Shown: positions 8,661-17,812, counted from the stretch's first letter. The stretch is DNA of 64,000 nt from Marinomonas hwangdonensis (GCF_003721245.1 NZ_RIZG01000001.1:248001-312000), one strand, 5' to 3'. Translations and numbers: made by a program. The notes: generated from the letters alone by a model not told the origin.

Positions 8661-9287
8661 ATGACGATTTCTTATACTGCTGAACAAGTCATGACAGCGA
8701 CTCCGGTTGTCCCCGTGATTGTTGTGGATAATGTGGAGCAAGCGGTCGCCTTAGGTAAAGCGTTGGTCGCAGGTGGTGTGCCTGTTTTAGAAGTTACTTT
8801 ACGTACTCCTGCTGCATTGGCGGCGATTACCGCGCTTCGTAAAGAAGTACCTGAGGCCATTGTTGGTGCTGGTACTGTGTGCTCGCGCGCGCAATATATT
8901 CAAGCGATAGAGGCCGGCTCTCAATTTATTATCAGCCCAGGAATGACTCCAGATCTTCTGACGGTAGGGAAAGAATACGATGTACCGTATTTGCCTGCGG
9001 TAGCGACTATTTCAGACATCTTGTTGGGAATAGAGCACGGCTATGATCGCTTTAAGTTTTTCCCAGCGGAAATAAATGGTGGAGTGAAAGCGTTGAAAGC
9101 GTTTGCGGGTCCATTGCCTCAGATTAAATTCTGCCCAACAGGTGGTATTGGTGCGGATAATTTCCGAGAATACTTAGCTTTACCCAACGTGCTTTGTGTT
9201 GGGGGGTCTTGGATTGTGCCAGCGGACTTAGTGCGCGACGAGAAGTGGGCTGAGATTACGGAACTGGCAAAATCGGTTGCCCGTTAA
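8661..9287 (+). CDS. eda: KDPG/KHG aldolase (2-dehydro-3-deoxy-phosphogluconate aldolase)
   Basis: Class I aldolase that cleaves 2-keto-3-deoxy-6-phosphogluconate to pyruvate and glyceraldehyde 3-phosphate, the last Entner-Doudoroff step. The 208-residue protein has the proton-relay glutamate in VLEVTLRT (E44), VGAGTV, the Schiff-base lysine in RFKFFPAE (K132) and the phosphate-binding CPTGGIG and GGSW. The ATG at 8661 follows AAAGGAAAA. It is 35 bp after zwf and is followed by a terminator, so it probably closes the glk-zwf-eda transcript. Confidence 0.97.
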   Translation: MTISYTAEQVMTATPVVPVIVVDNVEQAVALGKALVAGGVPVLEVTLRTPAALAAITALRKEVPEAIVGAGTVCSRAQYIQAIEAGSQFIISPGMTPDLLTVGKEYDVPYLPAVATISDILLGIEHGYDRFKFFPAEINGGVKALKAFAGPLPQIKFCPTGGIGADNFREYLALPNVLCVGGSWIVPADLVRDEKWAEITELAKSVAR

Positions 9288-9302
9288 CCAGTGATGGAAT
9301 GC

Positions 9303-9339
9303 TAAAAAAAGGGAAGTACGCAAGTACTTCCTTTTTTTT
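9303..9339 (+). terminator. Rho-independent terminator after eda
   Basis: GGAAGTAC (9312-9319) pairs with 9324-9331 around a GCAA tetraloop, flanked by an A run and a T run. The symmetric A/T flanks could also stop the convergent PhoH transcript. Confidence 0.92.
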
Positions 9340-9383
9340 GTGCCGTGGCGCTACGTTAGTGACACATCCGTGCTAAATCCGTG

Positions 9384-10790
9384 TTATAGGTTTTCCTCGG
9401 CAAATTCAGCGAGTCGGCTTCGTTCTATGCCGTTGACATGCATGATACTCGCGTATTTAAACGATTTTGATTTTTCAACCAGGTACGTCAGGCCAGAAGT
9501 CAGAGGCGTGATGTATTTATTGTCAATTTGGGCTAAATTGCCCAAGACAATGATTTTTGAGTTGCTGCCCACACGAGTTACAATAGATTTTAACTGAAAC
9601 TGCGTGAGCCCTTGCGCTTCATCAATGATAATAAGGGCGTTATTAAATGAGCGGCCACGCATAAAGTTTAGGGACTTAAACTGTATATTGGCTTTTTGTT
9701 TAACGTAATCAATACTGCTAAAAGAATGCTCATCTGCCCCGTGAAGAATTTCTAGGTTATCGTCAAAAGCCGCCAGCCACGGTGCCATTTTTTCTTCCTC
9801 AGTGCCTGGTAAGAAACCGATATCTTCCGCCATAGGTGGGGTTGAACGGGCGACTATGATCTTGTTAAAGCGTTTTTCTTCCATAGTGACTTGCAGTCCA
9901 TACGCTAGGGCGAGCAAGGTTTTTCCTGACCCCGCCGGGCCTGTCATGACCATGAGGTCAGAGTTTTCATGTCGTAATAAGTAAAACGCCATGGCCTGCT
10001 CAAGGTTACGAGGCACAATTCCCCAGAAATTCTGATGCATCAGGTGCTGTTTGTTGATATCGAGTAGGAATATGTGCTCTTCATCAATGTTAACAACAAA
10101 GCCAATAAAGTCCTCGTCGTCAACCACAAACATGTTCAGATATATATTGTTTAAGTGGAGTTTGCTGATGACATGTACTGTATGGCGGCCATGAGCTTCT
10201 GTTTTAACACTGTCGATGGTCGACCAAAAGCTGCCATCAAACTGCACATAGCCTTTACTCATTAAGTCTACGTCATCGAGAACCTTATCTTTTCGGTAAT
10301 CTTCTACACGCTCTAGTCCAGATCCTTTGGCCTTGATGCGCATATTGATGTCTTTAGTTACCAAGCACACAACAGACCTTGGGTGCGTTGCTTGCAGACT
10401 CAATCCGACATTGATGATGCGATTATCATTGGCGTGATCGTGATTGCCATTTAAGAAAGGGATATTGTCCGTCAGTGTGATTTGCTGATCAGGAAAGATG
10501 GCCAGGGCGCCTTCGCTACGCTTATTTTGATCTTTGTCCACTCCACTGTTGATCACTCGAATAGGGACGCCTTCTTGTAATTCACGAGGTGAGGCATCAC
10601 CCACTATTTTATCAATGGTGTTAATAGCAACACGCGCCTCACGACTGACGTCTTTCTCTCGTCTATCTTTGATGACATCAAGTTCCTCCAGTACCGTCAT
10701 TGGGATAACCACTTTGTGTTCAGCGAAAGCAAAAATGGCTAATGGGTCGTGTAATAGTACATTAGTGTCAAGTACGTAGATTTTTTCCAT
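9384..10790 (-). CDS. PIN domain-PhoH fusion ATPase
   Basis: Predicted cytoplasmic nuclease-helicase of 468 residues. An N-terminal PIN domain (about 1-130; VLDTNVLLHDP, LEELD, and the acidic residue of VTKDINMRIKA) is joined to a PhoH P-loop ATPase domain with Walker A GPAGSGKTLL near residue 282 and Walker B IIIDEAQ. PIN-PhoH proteins (PhoH2/YlaK type) are RNA-directed in studied cases; the target here is unknown. The ATG at 10790 has GAGGAG upstream. It is transcribed toward eda and separated from it by a terminator. Confidence 0.93.
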   Translation of the reverse strand: MEKIYVLDTNVLLHDPLAIFAFAEHKVVIPMTVLEELDVIKDRREKDVSREARVAINTIDKIVGDASPRELQEGVPIRVINSGVDKDQNKRSEGALAIFPDQQITLTDNIPFLNGNHDHANDNRIINVGLSLQATHPRSVVCLVTKDINMRIKAKGSGLERVEDYRKDKVLDDVDLMSKGYVQFDGSFWSTIDSVKTEAHGRHTVHVISKLHLNNIYLNMFVVDDEDFIGFVVNIDEEHIFLLDINKQHLMHQNFWGIVPRNLEQAMAFYLLRHENSDLMVMTGPAGSGKTLLALAYGLQVTMEEKRFNKIIVARSTPPMAEDIGFLPGTEEEKMAPWLAAFDDNLEILHGADEHSFSSIDYVKQKANIQFKSLNFMRGRSFNNALIIIDEAQGLTQFQLKSIVTRVGSNSKIIVLGNLAQIDNKYITPLTSGLTYLVEKSKSFKYASIMHVNGIERSRLAEFAEENL

Positions 10791-10984
10791 AGAGTATTAC
10801 TCCTCTGGTAAACGTGACGCTATTTAATGGAACCTGTATATGTACGTAAAAAACCTTGATTAAGACGGATAAAAATACTGTTTGTAGTGCAAAAACAGGA
10901 AGCAGTAATCGAACTTTGTGCCGTTAGAGTGTGGAAAAGTATTGTTGAGTTAATAGTATGCAAGTTAAACCTCACTGCCGATTT

Positions 10985-11006
10985 ATACACTCTACTTAGA
11001 GTGTAT
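10985..11006. repeat. Perfect inverted repeat, possible operator
   Basis: ATACACTCT (10985-10993) and AGAGTGTAT (10998-11006) are perfect complements separated by ACTT. No T tract follows, so it is more like a protein-binding dyad than a terminator. A partial copy, AGAGTGTGG, lies at about 10925. It is about 190 bp upstream of the PhoH-like start codon. Confidence 0.5.
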
Positions 11007-11091
11007 GACAGATTTGTGGCTGTTGCGTACTTTTTTAGAAACAGAAAAGTAACGTTAAATAAGGGGGAGTAAAAATATGTGAGGCATAAAG

Positions 11092-11121
11092 AAACCGCAA
11101 CCTTAAAGGGCTGCGGTTTTT
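11092..11121 (-). terminator. Probable terminator of rpoD
   Basis: AAACCGCA (11092-11099) pairs with TGCGGTTT (11112-11119). On the reverse strand the hairpin is followed by TTCTTTA, a modest T tract, about 20 bp after the rpoD stop. A better T run lies on the forward side, so it may work in both directions. Confidence 0.55.
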
Positions 11122-11142
11122 AAAATAGCGCATGAGCGTATT

Positions 11143-12981
11143 TTAGTCGTCTAGGAAGCTTCTTAAATGCTCAGAGCGACTTGGGTGGCGCAATTTGCGT
11201 AGGGCTTTCGCTTCGATTTGGCGAATACGCTCCCGTGTTACATCAAATTGTTTACCCACTTCTTCCAGTGTGTGATCCGTATTCATGTCAATACCGAAAC
11301 GCATACGTAGCACCTTGGCTTCACGGGCGGTCAAGCCTGCAAGTACCATGGTGGTTGATTCACGTAGACCTTCAATAGTGGCTATGTCGATAGGGGATTC
11401 AGCGCCATCGTCTTCGATAAAGTCACCTAAATGGGAATCTTCATCATCCCCGATGGGTGTTTCCATCGAGATAGGCTCCTTGGCTATCTTCAACACTTTG
11501 CGAATCTTATCTTCAGGCATATCCATACGCGCTGCAAGTTCTTCAGGGGTCGCTTCACGACCCATTTCTTGTAGCATTTGGCGAGAGATACGATTCAATT
11601 TATTAATCGTTTCAATCATGTGCACAGGAATACGGATAGTACGAGCCTGGTCTGCAATAGATCGTGTTATCGCCTGACGAATCCACCAAGTAGCGTAAGT
11701 GGAAAACTTATAACCACGACGATACTCAAATTTGTCTACCGCTTTCATTAGGCCAATATTGCCTTCTTGGATAAGATCCAAAAATTGAAGGCCACGATTG
11801 GTGTACTTCTTGGCAATAGAGATAACCAAACGAAGGTTGGCTTCGACCATTTCTTTTTTGGCACGACGAGCTCGAGTTTCACCAATCGAAATGCGACGGT
11901 TAATCTCTTTCAGTTCAGCAATTGTCAGGCCTGTGTCTTTAGTCACGGCACGAAGTTTACGCTGGCTGCGCATAAACTCAGATTCGTTTTCTTCCAGCGC
12001 TGCTGCGTAGTCGGCACCAGAGGCAATTTGTTCTTTCAACCAATCAGCATTGGTTTCATTGCCGGGGAAGCGTTTAAGAAATTCAGTTCTTGGCATGCCC
12101 GCTTTACGAACGCACACTTGCATGATCAGTCGTTCTTGATCGCGAACTTTTTCCATGCGCGATCTAACGCGATCAATGAGATCGTCAAACATTTTTGGCA
12201 CTAGCTTAATAGGAGCAAAGCTGATGCTTAATTCTTCTTGTTTGCTTCTGACGTCAGGATCTTGTCTGTCTTTCGTTTCTAAAAGAATTTTTAGCTCGTT
12301 ATAGATACGAGTAATGTCATTAAAACGAAGAGCTGTTTCTTCTGGATCTGGACCGTTGTCAGTTTCTTCTTCGGCAGTGTCAGAGTCATCATCGTCGTCG
12401 CTATCGACAGCATCGTCATCGGTGACTACCACTTCTTCAGGGGCACTTTCTTCAAAAATTGGCTCTTCACCATCGCCATCGATAAAACCACTGAAAATGT
12501 CACTAAGGCGACCTTCTTCTTCCTGTACTTTAGTGTACGCATCGAGTAACACATCGACTGCGCCAGGAAAGTAAGAAACCGCTGCCATGACTTCACGGGT
12601 GCCTTCTTCGATGCGCTTTGCAATGGCGATTTCGCCTGCGCGAGTAAGAAGCTCAACCGTTCCCATTTCACGCATATACATACGGACTGGGTCTGTTGTT
12701 CTGGTAATATCACCTTCTACCGCAGCAAGTGCGGCAGCGGCTTCTTCGGCGGCCGCTTCGTCGGTAGCGTCGCCTTCTTCCATAAGAAGGTTATCTTTAT
12801 CTGGTGCAGTTTCGGAAACGGAAATCCCCATGTCATTGATCATGGCGATGATTTCTTCTACTTGCTCCGGGTCTGAAAGGTCATCAGGAAGGTGGTCATT
12901 AACTTCAGAATACGTTAAATAACCCTGTTCTTTACCCTTAGCGATCAGCTCTTTGAGACGTGACTGTTGAGTGTCTGGCAT
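11143..12981 (-). CDS. rpoD: RNA polymerase primary sigma factor (sigma-70)
   Basis: Housekeeping sigma factor that directs RNA polymerase to -35/-10 promoters. The 612-residue protein has region 1.1 at the N-terminus, region 1.2 ([16 protein letters not shown], about 97-112), a non-conserved spacer with an extremely acidic run (about 185-212, mostly Asp/Glu), regions 2.1-2.4 ending [20 protein letters not shown], region 3, and region 4 with the helix-turn-helix from residue 581 ([20 protein letters not shown]). Length and order match gammaproteobacterial RpoD. It is last in the rpsU-yqeY-dnaG-rpoD group, with its own probable promoter in the 115-bp dnaG-rpoD gap. Confidence 0.98.
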   Translation of the reverse strand: MPDTQQSRLKELIAKGKEQGYLTYSEVNDHLPDDLSDPEQVEEIIAMINDMGISVSETAPDKDNLLMEEGDATDEAAAEEAAAALAAVEGDITRTTDPVRMYMREMGTVELLTRAGEIAIAKRIEEGTREVMAAVSYFPGAVDVLLDAYTKVQEEEGRLSDIFSGFIDGDGEEPIFEESAPEEVVVTDDDAVDSDDDDDSDTAEEETDNGPDPEETALRFNDITRIYNELKILLETKDRQDPDVRSKQEELSISFAPIKLVPKMFDDLIDRVRSRMEKVRDQERLIMQVCVRKAGMPRTEFLKRFPGNETNADWLKEQIASGADYAAALEENESEFMRSQRKLRAVTKDTGLTIAELKEINRRISIGETRARRAKKEMVEANLRLVISIAKKYTNRGLQFLDLIQEGNIGLMKAVDKFEYRRGYKFSTYATWWIRQAITRSIADQARTIRIPVHMIETINKLNRISRQMLQEMGREATPEELAARMDMPEDKIRKVLKIAKEPISMETPIGDDEDSHLGDFIEDDGAESPIDIATIEGLRESTTMVLAGLTAREAKVLRMRFGIDMNTDHTLEEVGKQFDVTRERIRQIEAKALRKLRHPSRSEHLRSFLDD

Positions 12982-13029
12982 TCGACAACCTATCGTTAGA
13001 AATTCATTTGGGAGTTTAGCAAGCCGCGG

Positions 13030-13058
13030 ATTATAACAAAATCAATCAGTTTTATCCA
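13030..13058 (-). promoter_or_regulatory. Predicted sigma-70 promoter for rpoD
   Basis: On the reverse strand, TGGATA (13058-13053) is separated by 17 bp from a perfect TATAAT (13035-13030), followed by the G+C-rich CCGCGG. Its location just upstream of rpoD suggests rpoD can be transcribed apart from dnaG. Confidence 0.6.
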
Positions 13059-13096
13059 CAGAATCATTCGTTTGATGGACAAAAATTAAGCAATCA

Positions 13097-15088
13097 TTAT
13101 GACTTTTTTTGTCGGATTAAATTCATCAAATTCCGCAACTCTTGCTTACTGTCATTATCCTTTATGGACTCGTTCCCTCGGCTTTTCAACCGTGCGATAC
13201 TGCTATTTAAGCCTAAGTTTTTCTCTAGGGCAGTGGTCATATCTAGCACTTCTTGTAGTGCGTTGGTGATTTTTTGCTTAGTAGCCGCGTCATTGTGGTT
13301 TAACAATGCGTAGATAGACGAAAGAGTGGATGGATCTGTTAATTCTCCTAACAGATGCCCTGCGTTTTTTTCCGGATATTTGTAAAAAAAACGCCATATT
13401 CTACAGAAGGTTTGTAGCTCATCATCGGCTTGGTGTAACAAAGGATCAGGGAGTGAAATGTTCTGCGCAATATGCGGGTGTAATAATAGGCACAGTGATG
13501 CCTGTTTAACACGACTGAGGCTTGAAGGGGCAGGAGAAAAAACCACATCATTTTTTTGGTATTTGGTAAATTTGCCCCCTTTCTTAAAAGCACTTTTCTT
13601 ATTGGAATCGTAATAGGGGGGAGCGTCATACCCGTGTTCGTTAGGGTGTCCTTGATCGGGGTAATAATCGTAATCGGCTTGATTCGCTAAATGGGAATAG
13701 CTGTCATCATCATGGCCGAGATACGAGTTTGGATCGCTTGCAGAGTGACCTTGAACTGGACTGTTTGGCGTCGTGTATTTGACCTTGGGTGTCGCCGTAT
13801 TGCCTAAGGTTTCACTGTCGATGCCAGATTGCTCGCTTAGTTGTCGAATTAAAACTGAGCGAAAGGTTAATTCTTTAGGAATTTGTTGAATCATGCCCAT
13901 GGCGTTGCGGGCAAACTGCGCTTCGCCTTCTTCATCCCCTAAAGTGACTAGGTTTCGTGCGTGTTCAAATAGTACGTGAGACAACGATGAGGCATCGTCA
14001 AGACGAAGATTGAAAGCGTCTTTACCTTCTTTGCGGACCAAAGAGTCAGGGTCTTCACCTTCGGGTAAAAAGAGGAAACGCACTTGTTTCTCGTCTTGCA
14101 TAACGGGGAGAGAGGCTTCTAGACCCCGAATGGCTGCCGAGCGTCCTGCTTTATCGCCGTCAAAACAAAGTACGACTTTGCTGACTAACTTAAAAAGTTT
14201 ACGAATGTGTTGGCTGTTAACGGATGTGCCTAATGTCGCAACGGCGTTCGTGATACCGTGTTGTGCCAGCACGATGACATCCATATAGCCTTCGACCACG
14301 ATTATTTGATCGAGTATTGGGGTATTTTGTTTTGCTTCAAATAAACCGTAGAGTTCTTGGCTTTTTTGAAAGACAGGTGTTTCTGGAGAGTTTAAGTACT
14401 TGGGTTTTTCGTCGCCAAATGCTCGTCCGCCAAAGGCAATGACTCGACCTCGTGAGTCACGTATAGGAAAAATAATCCGATCACGAAAACGATCATAGTA
14501 ATGGCCTGGCTGATCTTTTTTTTCAATCAGCATGCCGCCTAATAAAAGCTGCTCCTGGCTTTCTGCGCGGGTTCCCACTTTTTTGAGAAGATTGTCCCAC
14601 CCCGGCGGGGCATAGCCTAATCCAAATACCTTGGCGATTTGACCGGATAATCCACGGTCTTTGGATAAATAGTCTGTGGCTTTTTTCTTGTCAGGATGCT
14701 GAGTTAATTGCTGCTGATAAAACTGCGAGCTCTCGGATAGGCGTTTGAGTAATTCAGCATTTTGTTCGTATCTGTCTGGTGCGCCTTGTTCTCTGGGGAC
14801 TTCCATGCCAGCGTCTTTGGCAAGTGCCTCAATCGCGTCGACAAAGTCTAGATGATCGTGTTCCATGACAAAGGAAATGGCATTGCCGCCGGCTCCACAG
14901 CCAAAACAGTAATAAAATTGCTTGTTTGGATTTAAGCTAAAAGACGGGCTTTTTTCATTGTGGAAAGGGCAGAGGGCGCTGTAATTTTGCCCAGTTTTTT
15001 TTAAGCTAATACGAGACGCAACCACATCGGTTATGTCGGTTCGAGCCAAAAGCTCATCAATAAACTGATCAGGAATGCGTCCCGCCAT
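13097..15088 (-). CDS. dnaG: DNA primase
   Basis: Synthesises RNA primers at the replication fork. The 663-residue protein has a CHC2 zinc finger (C40, H43, C61, C64), then the polymerase core and Toprim fold (VVEGYMDVI, then FDGDKAGRSAA), and a C-terminal DnaB-interacting domain. Between core and C-terminal domain, about residues 440-515, is an unusual polar linker rich in Tyr, Asp, His and Ser, ending in a Lys-rich patch (SAFKKGGKFTKYQK). It is longer and more repetitive in composition than I expect for the family (E. coli DnaG is 581 residues). The stop of yqeY lies four bases before its start, so the two are co-transcribed. Confidence 0.97.
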   Translation of the reverse strand: MAGRIPDQFIDELLARTDITDVVASRISLKKTGQNYSALCPFHNEKSPSFSLNPNKQFYYCFGCGAGGNAISFVMEHDHLDFVDAIEALAKDAGMEVPREQGAPDRYEQNAELLKRLSESSQFYQQQLTQHPDKKKATDYLSKDRGLSGQIAKVFGLGYAPPGWDNLLKKVGTRAESQEQLLLGGMLIEKKDQPGHYYDRFRDRIIFPIRDSRGRVIAFGGRAFGDEKPKYLNSPETPVFQKSQELYGLFEAKQNTPILDQIIVVEGYMDVIVLAQHGITNAVATLGTSVNSQHIRKLFKLVSKVVLCFDGDKAGRSAAIRGLEASLPVMQDEKQVRFLFLPEGEDPDSLVRKEGKDAFNLRLDDASSLSHVLFEHARNLVTLGDEEGEAQFARNAMGMIQQIPKELTFRSVLIRQLSEQSGIDSETLGNTATPKVKYTTPNSPVQGHSASDPNSYLGHDDDSYSHLANQADYDYYPDQGHPNEHGYDAPPYYDSNKKSAFKKGGKFTKYQKNDVVFSPAPSSLSRVKQASLCLLLHPHIAQNISLPDPLLHQADDELQTFCRIWRFFYKYPEKNAGHLLGELTDPSTLSSIYALLNHNDAATKQKITNALQEVLDMTTALEKNLGLNSSIARLKSRGNESIKDNDSKQELRNLMNLIRQKKS

Positions 15089-15092
15089 TATA

Positions 15093-15539
15093 TTAGCCTA
15101 GTTGCGCTTTAACTTGTTTGCTGATTTGTGCCATATCAGCACGGCCTTGTACTTGAGGTTTTACAATTGCCATAACGGCGCCCATTTGCTGCATAGAGCT
15201 AGCGCCAGTTTCTGTGATTGCTGCTTTGACAATCTCACCGACTTCATCATCAGTCAATGGGGTTGGTAAAAACTCACTAATAATTGTCATTTCTTCTTGT
15301 TCGATTACAGCTAGATCTTCACGGCCGCCATCGATGAATTGTTGGTTGGAGTCTTTGCGTTGTTTGTTCATTTTATCTAAAACGGCGAGTACACGAGCGT
15401 CGTCTAGTTCAATTCGTTCGTCGACTTCGATTTTTTTGCATTCAGATAGAATGGTGCGAATGACGGTAACACGCTGTTTTTCTTTAGCACGCATAGCGGT
15501 TTTTAGGGTTTCTGAAATGAACTTTTTTAATTCTGACAT
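15093..15539 (-). CDS. GatB/YqeY domain protein
   Basis: A 148-residue helical protein of the GatB/YqeY family, related to the tail domain of amidotransferase subunit GatB; it is thought to relate to tRNA handling but its reaction is not established. MSELKKFISETLKTAMRAK, then VIRTILSECKKIEVDER, then EFLPTPLTDDEV and GAVMAIVKPQVQGRADM match the family. ATG 15539 is preferred over the open frame to 15620 because AGAGGA precedes it and the length then fits. It lies between rpsU and dnaG, a usual position in this lineage. Confidence 0.93.
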   Translation of the reverse strand: MSELKKFISETLKTAMRAKEKQRVTVIRTILSECKKIEVDERIELDDARVLAVLDKMNKQRKDSNQQFIDGGREDLAVIEQEEMTIISEFLPTPLTDDEVGEIVKAAITETGASSMQQMGAVMAIVKPQVQGRADMAQISKQVKAQLG

Positions 15540-15618
15540 GGGATCCTCTTTTAATTCATAGAGCTTTGATTCATTGAGACAGTTGCCCGTAATGCTGCGC
15601 AGAGGTCTCTTTGGAAGC

Positions 15619-15656
15619 AAAAAAAACGGCTAGTTGGTTAACTAGCCGTTTTTTAT
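15619..15656 (-). terminator. Terminator/attenuator between rpsU and yqeY-dnaG
   Basis: AACGGCTAGTT (15625-15635) pairs with AACTAGCCGTT (15640-15650) around GGTT, extended by A and T runs on both sides. It lies inside the rpsU-dnaG-rpoD transcription unit, where partial termination after the abundant S21 message would lower primase output; E. coli has an analogous terminator. Confidence 0.92.
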
Positions 15657-15724
15657 AAGCCTAAATGTTAGAAACGTCTAGGCAAACATTTGTTTTTTAG
15701 CAAATTGCCAAACGGCAGATTGGC

Positions 15725-15940
15725 CTAGTACAAACGTTGGAATTTCTTTTGCTCACGAGACACTTTCTTAGCGTGACGTTTAACAGCAGCTGCTGCAGCA
15801 CGTTTGCGAAGAGTAGTGGGTTTTTCGTAGCATTCACGACGACGAACTTCAGCCAAAACGCCGGCTTTTTCACAAGAGCGTTTGAAGCGACGTAGAGCGA
15901 TGTCAAATGGTTCGTTATCTTTTACTTTTACTGCTGGCAT
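15725..15940 (-). CDS. rpsU: 30S ribosomal protein S21
   Basis: A 71-residue, highly basic ribosomal protein that acts late in 30S assembly and in mRNA initiation near the anti-Shine-Dalgarno region. The sequence ([20 protein letters not shown].., then [20 protein letters not shown]) is typical throughout. It heads the macromolecular-synthesis gene set with dnaG and rpoD. An overlapping 69-codon frame on the same strand is a shadow. Confidence 0.97.
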
Positions 15941-16375
15941 GTTATTACCTTTAATAATATTTTTCTAAAGTTTAAGTATTCACAAAAACGGCGTGAATAA
16001 TACCCGTATTTAATGGGCTTTCAAAGCGCGCTTTTGTTGAACAGAGTGTGATCCAGTACGGATCGATTTTTCTAGGCTAAATAAAGCCCAACCCTGAACA
16101 GACTATTATCGCGTCTGTAACTGTATTCATTCTTTAAGAGGGTGTTTGGATCGCCATTTAACTGACATGATAAACGCTTACATCAGAAGCTATGTGCCAA
16201 ACTAGAAAAATCACCTGCCTTTTAATTTAAACATTTAAAACGCGCGCATTATAATGCTTTTGTCTCGCAGTGTCTAATTTCATTTGGTTCGTCTTTTAAG
16301 GAAGTGGTTCTTTCCTCTGCAACGGCCGAGATAGATAGGGTACAATGCGCTCAAATTATTGATGAGATTATTCTG
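15941..16375. other. Divergent intergenic region between rpsU and tsaD
   Basis: 435 bp with no supported gene. It must carry divergent promoters. A perfect TATAAT is present at 16250-16255 on the forward strand; because the run is ATTATAAT, it also reads TATAAT in reverse. No strong -35 partner is visible for either direction. CCCGTATTTAATGGG near 16000 is a weak dyad in the presumed rpsU leader. Confidence 0.55.
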
Positions 16376-17413
16376 ATGAAAGTATTGGGATTAGAAACCT
16401 CTTGTGATGAGACGGGTATCGCGATTTACGATACTGAAAATGGTCTTTTAGCGCATAAAATTTATTCTCAAATTGCGCAGCATGCTGAATACGGCGGTGT
16501 AGTGCCAGAGTTGGCTTCTCGTGATCATGTTCGTAAAACCTTGCCGCTTATTGATGAAGTGTTGCAAGAAGCGGGCATGAAAAAGTCCGAATTGGATGCG
16601 ATTGCTTATACAAGCGGCCCTGGTTTGGTCGGTGCATTAATGGCTGGTGCCACGATTGGTCGTTCTCTGGCTTATGCTTTGGGAATTCCCGCATTAGGCG
16701 TACATCATATGGAAGGCCATCTTCTAGCGCCAATGTTAGAAGAGTCCCAACCGGAGATGCCTTTTATTGCTTTATTGGTTTCTGGTGGCCACACACAGCT
16801 GGTTCGAGTAGACGGGATTGGTGAATATCGTCTTTTGGGACAGTCCTTAGACGATGCCGCTGGGGAGGCGTTTGACAAGGCCGCTAAAATGATTGGCTTG
16901 CCTTATCCTGGCGGCCCTCATATTGCCGCATTGGCGAAGCAGGGTAACCCGGAATCTGGGCTGAAATTTCCTCGCCCTATGACAGATCGTCCGGGACTGG
17001 ATTTTAGCTTTAGTGGTTTGAAAACGGCTTTTTTGACTGCGGTACATGAAGCGTTAGACGAAGCGCGTTGTGATGAGCAATTTAAAGCGGATGCCGCATT
17101 GGCGTTTGAAACAGCGGTGGTGGATACCTTAGTGATAAAGTGTCGCCGAGCGTTAGAAATGGAAGGTCTAAAACAGCTGATTATTGCTGGTGGTGTGAGT
17201 GCGAATCAGCGCTTGCGCGAACAGCTTGAAAGTCAGCTGAAGAAAATTAATGCCAGTGTGTTTTATGCGCGTCCCGAGTTTTGCACCGACAACGGCGCCA
17301 TGATTGCCTATGCGGGTGCTCAACGCTTAGTAAATGGCCAGTCTTCTGAGCTTGCTTTGTCGATTCGTGCCCGTTGGCCGTTGTCTGAATTGCCACCGTT
17401 GAAGGAATCTTAA
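16376..17413 (+). CDS. tsaD: tRNA N6-adenosine threonylcarbamoyltransferase
   Basis: Transfers the threonylcarbamoyl group to A37 of ANN-decoding tRNAs, working with TsaB, TsaC and TsaE. The 345-residue ASKHA-fold protein starts [14 protein letters not shown]; the metal-binding [15 protein letters not shown] and the C-terminal [10 protein letters not shown] are visible. ATG 16376 is the family start although its ribosome site is weak; the open frame to 16304 adds an unrelated extension. folB starts one base after the stop, so the two are coupled. Confidence 0.97.
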   Translation: MKVLGLETSCDETGIAIYDTENGLLAHKIYSQIAQHAEYGGVVPELASRDHVRKTLPLIDEVLQEAGMKKSELDAIAYTSGPGLVGALMAGATIGRSLAYALGIPALGVHHMEGHLLAPMLEESQPEMPFIALLVSGGHTQLVRVDGIGEYRLLGQSLDDAAGEAFDKAAKMIGLPYPGGPHIAALAKQGNPESGLKFPRPMTDRPGLDFSFSGLKTAFLTAVHEALDEARCDEQFKADAALAFETAVVDTLVIKCRRALEMEGLKQLIIAGGVSANQRLREQLESQLKKINASVFYARPEFCTDNGAMIAYAGAQRLVNGQSSELALSIRARWPLSELPPLKES

Positions 17414-17414
17414 T

Positions 17415-17780
17415 ATGAACGATTTGGTGTTTATTGAAGGTCTTAAAACCCAAGCGGTTATCGGCGTTTACGATTGGGAAAAGAAAATTCGACAAGATTT
17501 GGTGTTCGATTTAGAAATGGAGCATGACAATCGCATTCCGGCAGAGTCAGATGACCTTGCTAAAACCTTGGACTATGAAGCCATCTCTAATTACATTTTG
17601 GCGTTTTGTGCTGAGCGTCAATTTGAATTGATCGAAACCTTAGCAGAGCATTTGGTGAGCGAATTAATAGCCGCATTTAAGTTGAATGCGGTCACGTTAA
17701 CTTTGCGTAAGCCAGGTGCTGTTTCGGCGGCTCAGTCCGTTGGGGTAAAGATTTATAGAAAATCGACGGTGACTTATTAA
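17415..17780 (+). CDS. folB: Dihydroneopterin aldolase
   Basis: Folate pathway enzyme that cleaves or epimerises 7,8-dihydroneopterin. The 121-residue protein has FIEGLKTQAVIGVYDWE at the N-terminus, LDYEAISNYI, the conserved ETLAEHLV, and VTLTLRKPGAVSAAQSVGV at the C-terminus. Start ATG 17415 is one base after the tsaD stop. It converges on cca and ends at a hairpin. Confidence 0.96.
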   Translation: MNDLVFIEGLKTQAVIGVYDWEKKIRQDLVFDLEMEHDNRIPAESDDLAKTLDYEAISNYILAFCAERQFELIETLAEHLVSELIAAFKLNAVTLTLRKPGAVSAAQSVGVKIYRKSTVTY

Positions 17781-17782
17781 TC

Positions 17783-17812
17783 TTTACTGAGCATTAAATC
17801 ATGCTCAGTAAA
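17783..17812. terminator. Hairpin at the folB/cca convergence
   Basis: A perfect 12-bp stem, TTTACTGAGCAT (17783-17794) with ATGCTCAGTAAA (17801-17812), loop TAAATC. It overlaps the cca stop codon. There is no good T tract on either side, so it is a weak terminator or a 3'-end-protecting structure shared by both transcripts. Confidence 0.6.

Larger units (their letters stand above)
10791..11142. other. 350-bp intergenic region between phoH-like gene and rpoD
   Basis: The stretch is A+T-rich and has no supported gene. A 61-codon open frame at 10887-11072 (+) has no convincing start or composition. It holds a 9-bp inverted repeat (10985-11006) and the probable rpoD terminator (11092-11121); the remainder should carry the PhoH-like promoter on the reverse strand, which I could not fix to a clear -10/-35 pair. 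Confidence 0.6.

Noticed and set aside
10887..11072. 61-codon forward ORF in the phoH-rpoD gap
   Set aside because: No convincing ribosome site or protein character; it runs through the inverted repeat and A+T-rich intergenic sequence.
11767..12204. 145-codon forward ORF opposite rpoD
   Set aside because: Shadow of conserved sigma-70 regions; no ribosome site.
12314..12574. Forward Ser-rich ORF opposite rpoD
   Set aside because: It is the antisense of the Asp/Glu-rich spacer of sigma-70, which yields Ser runs.
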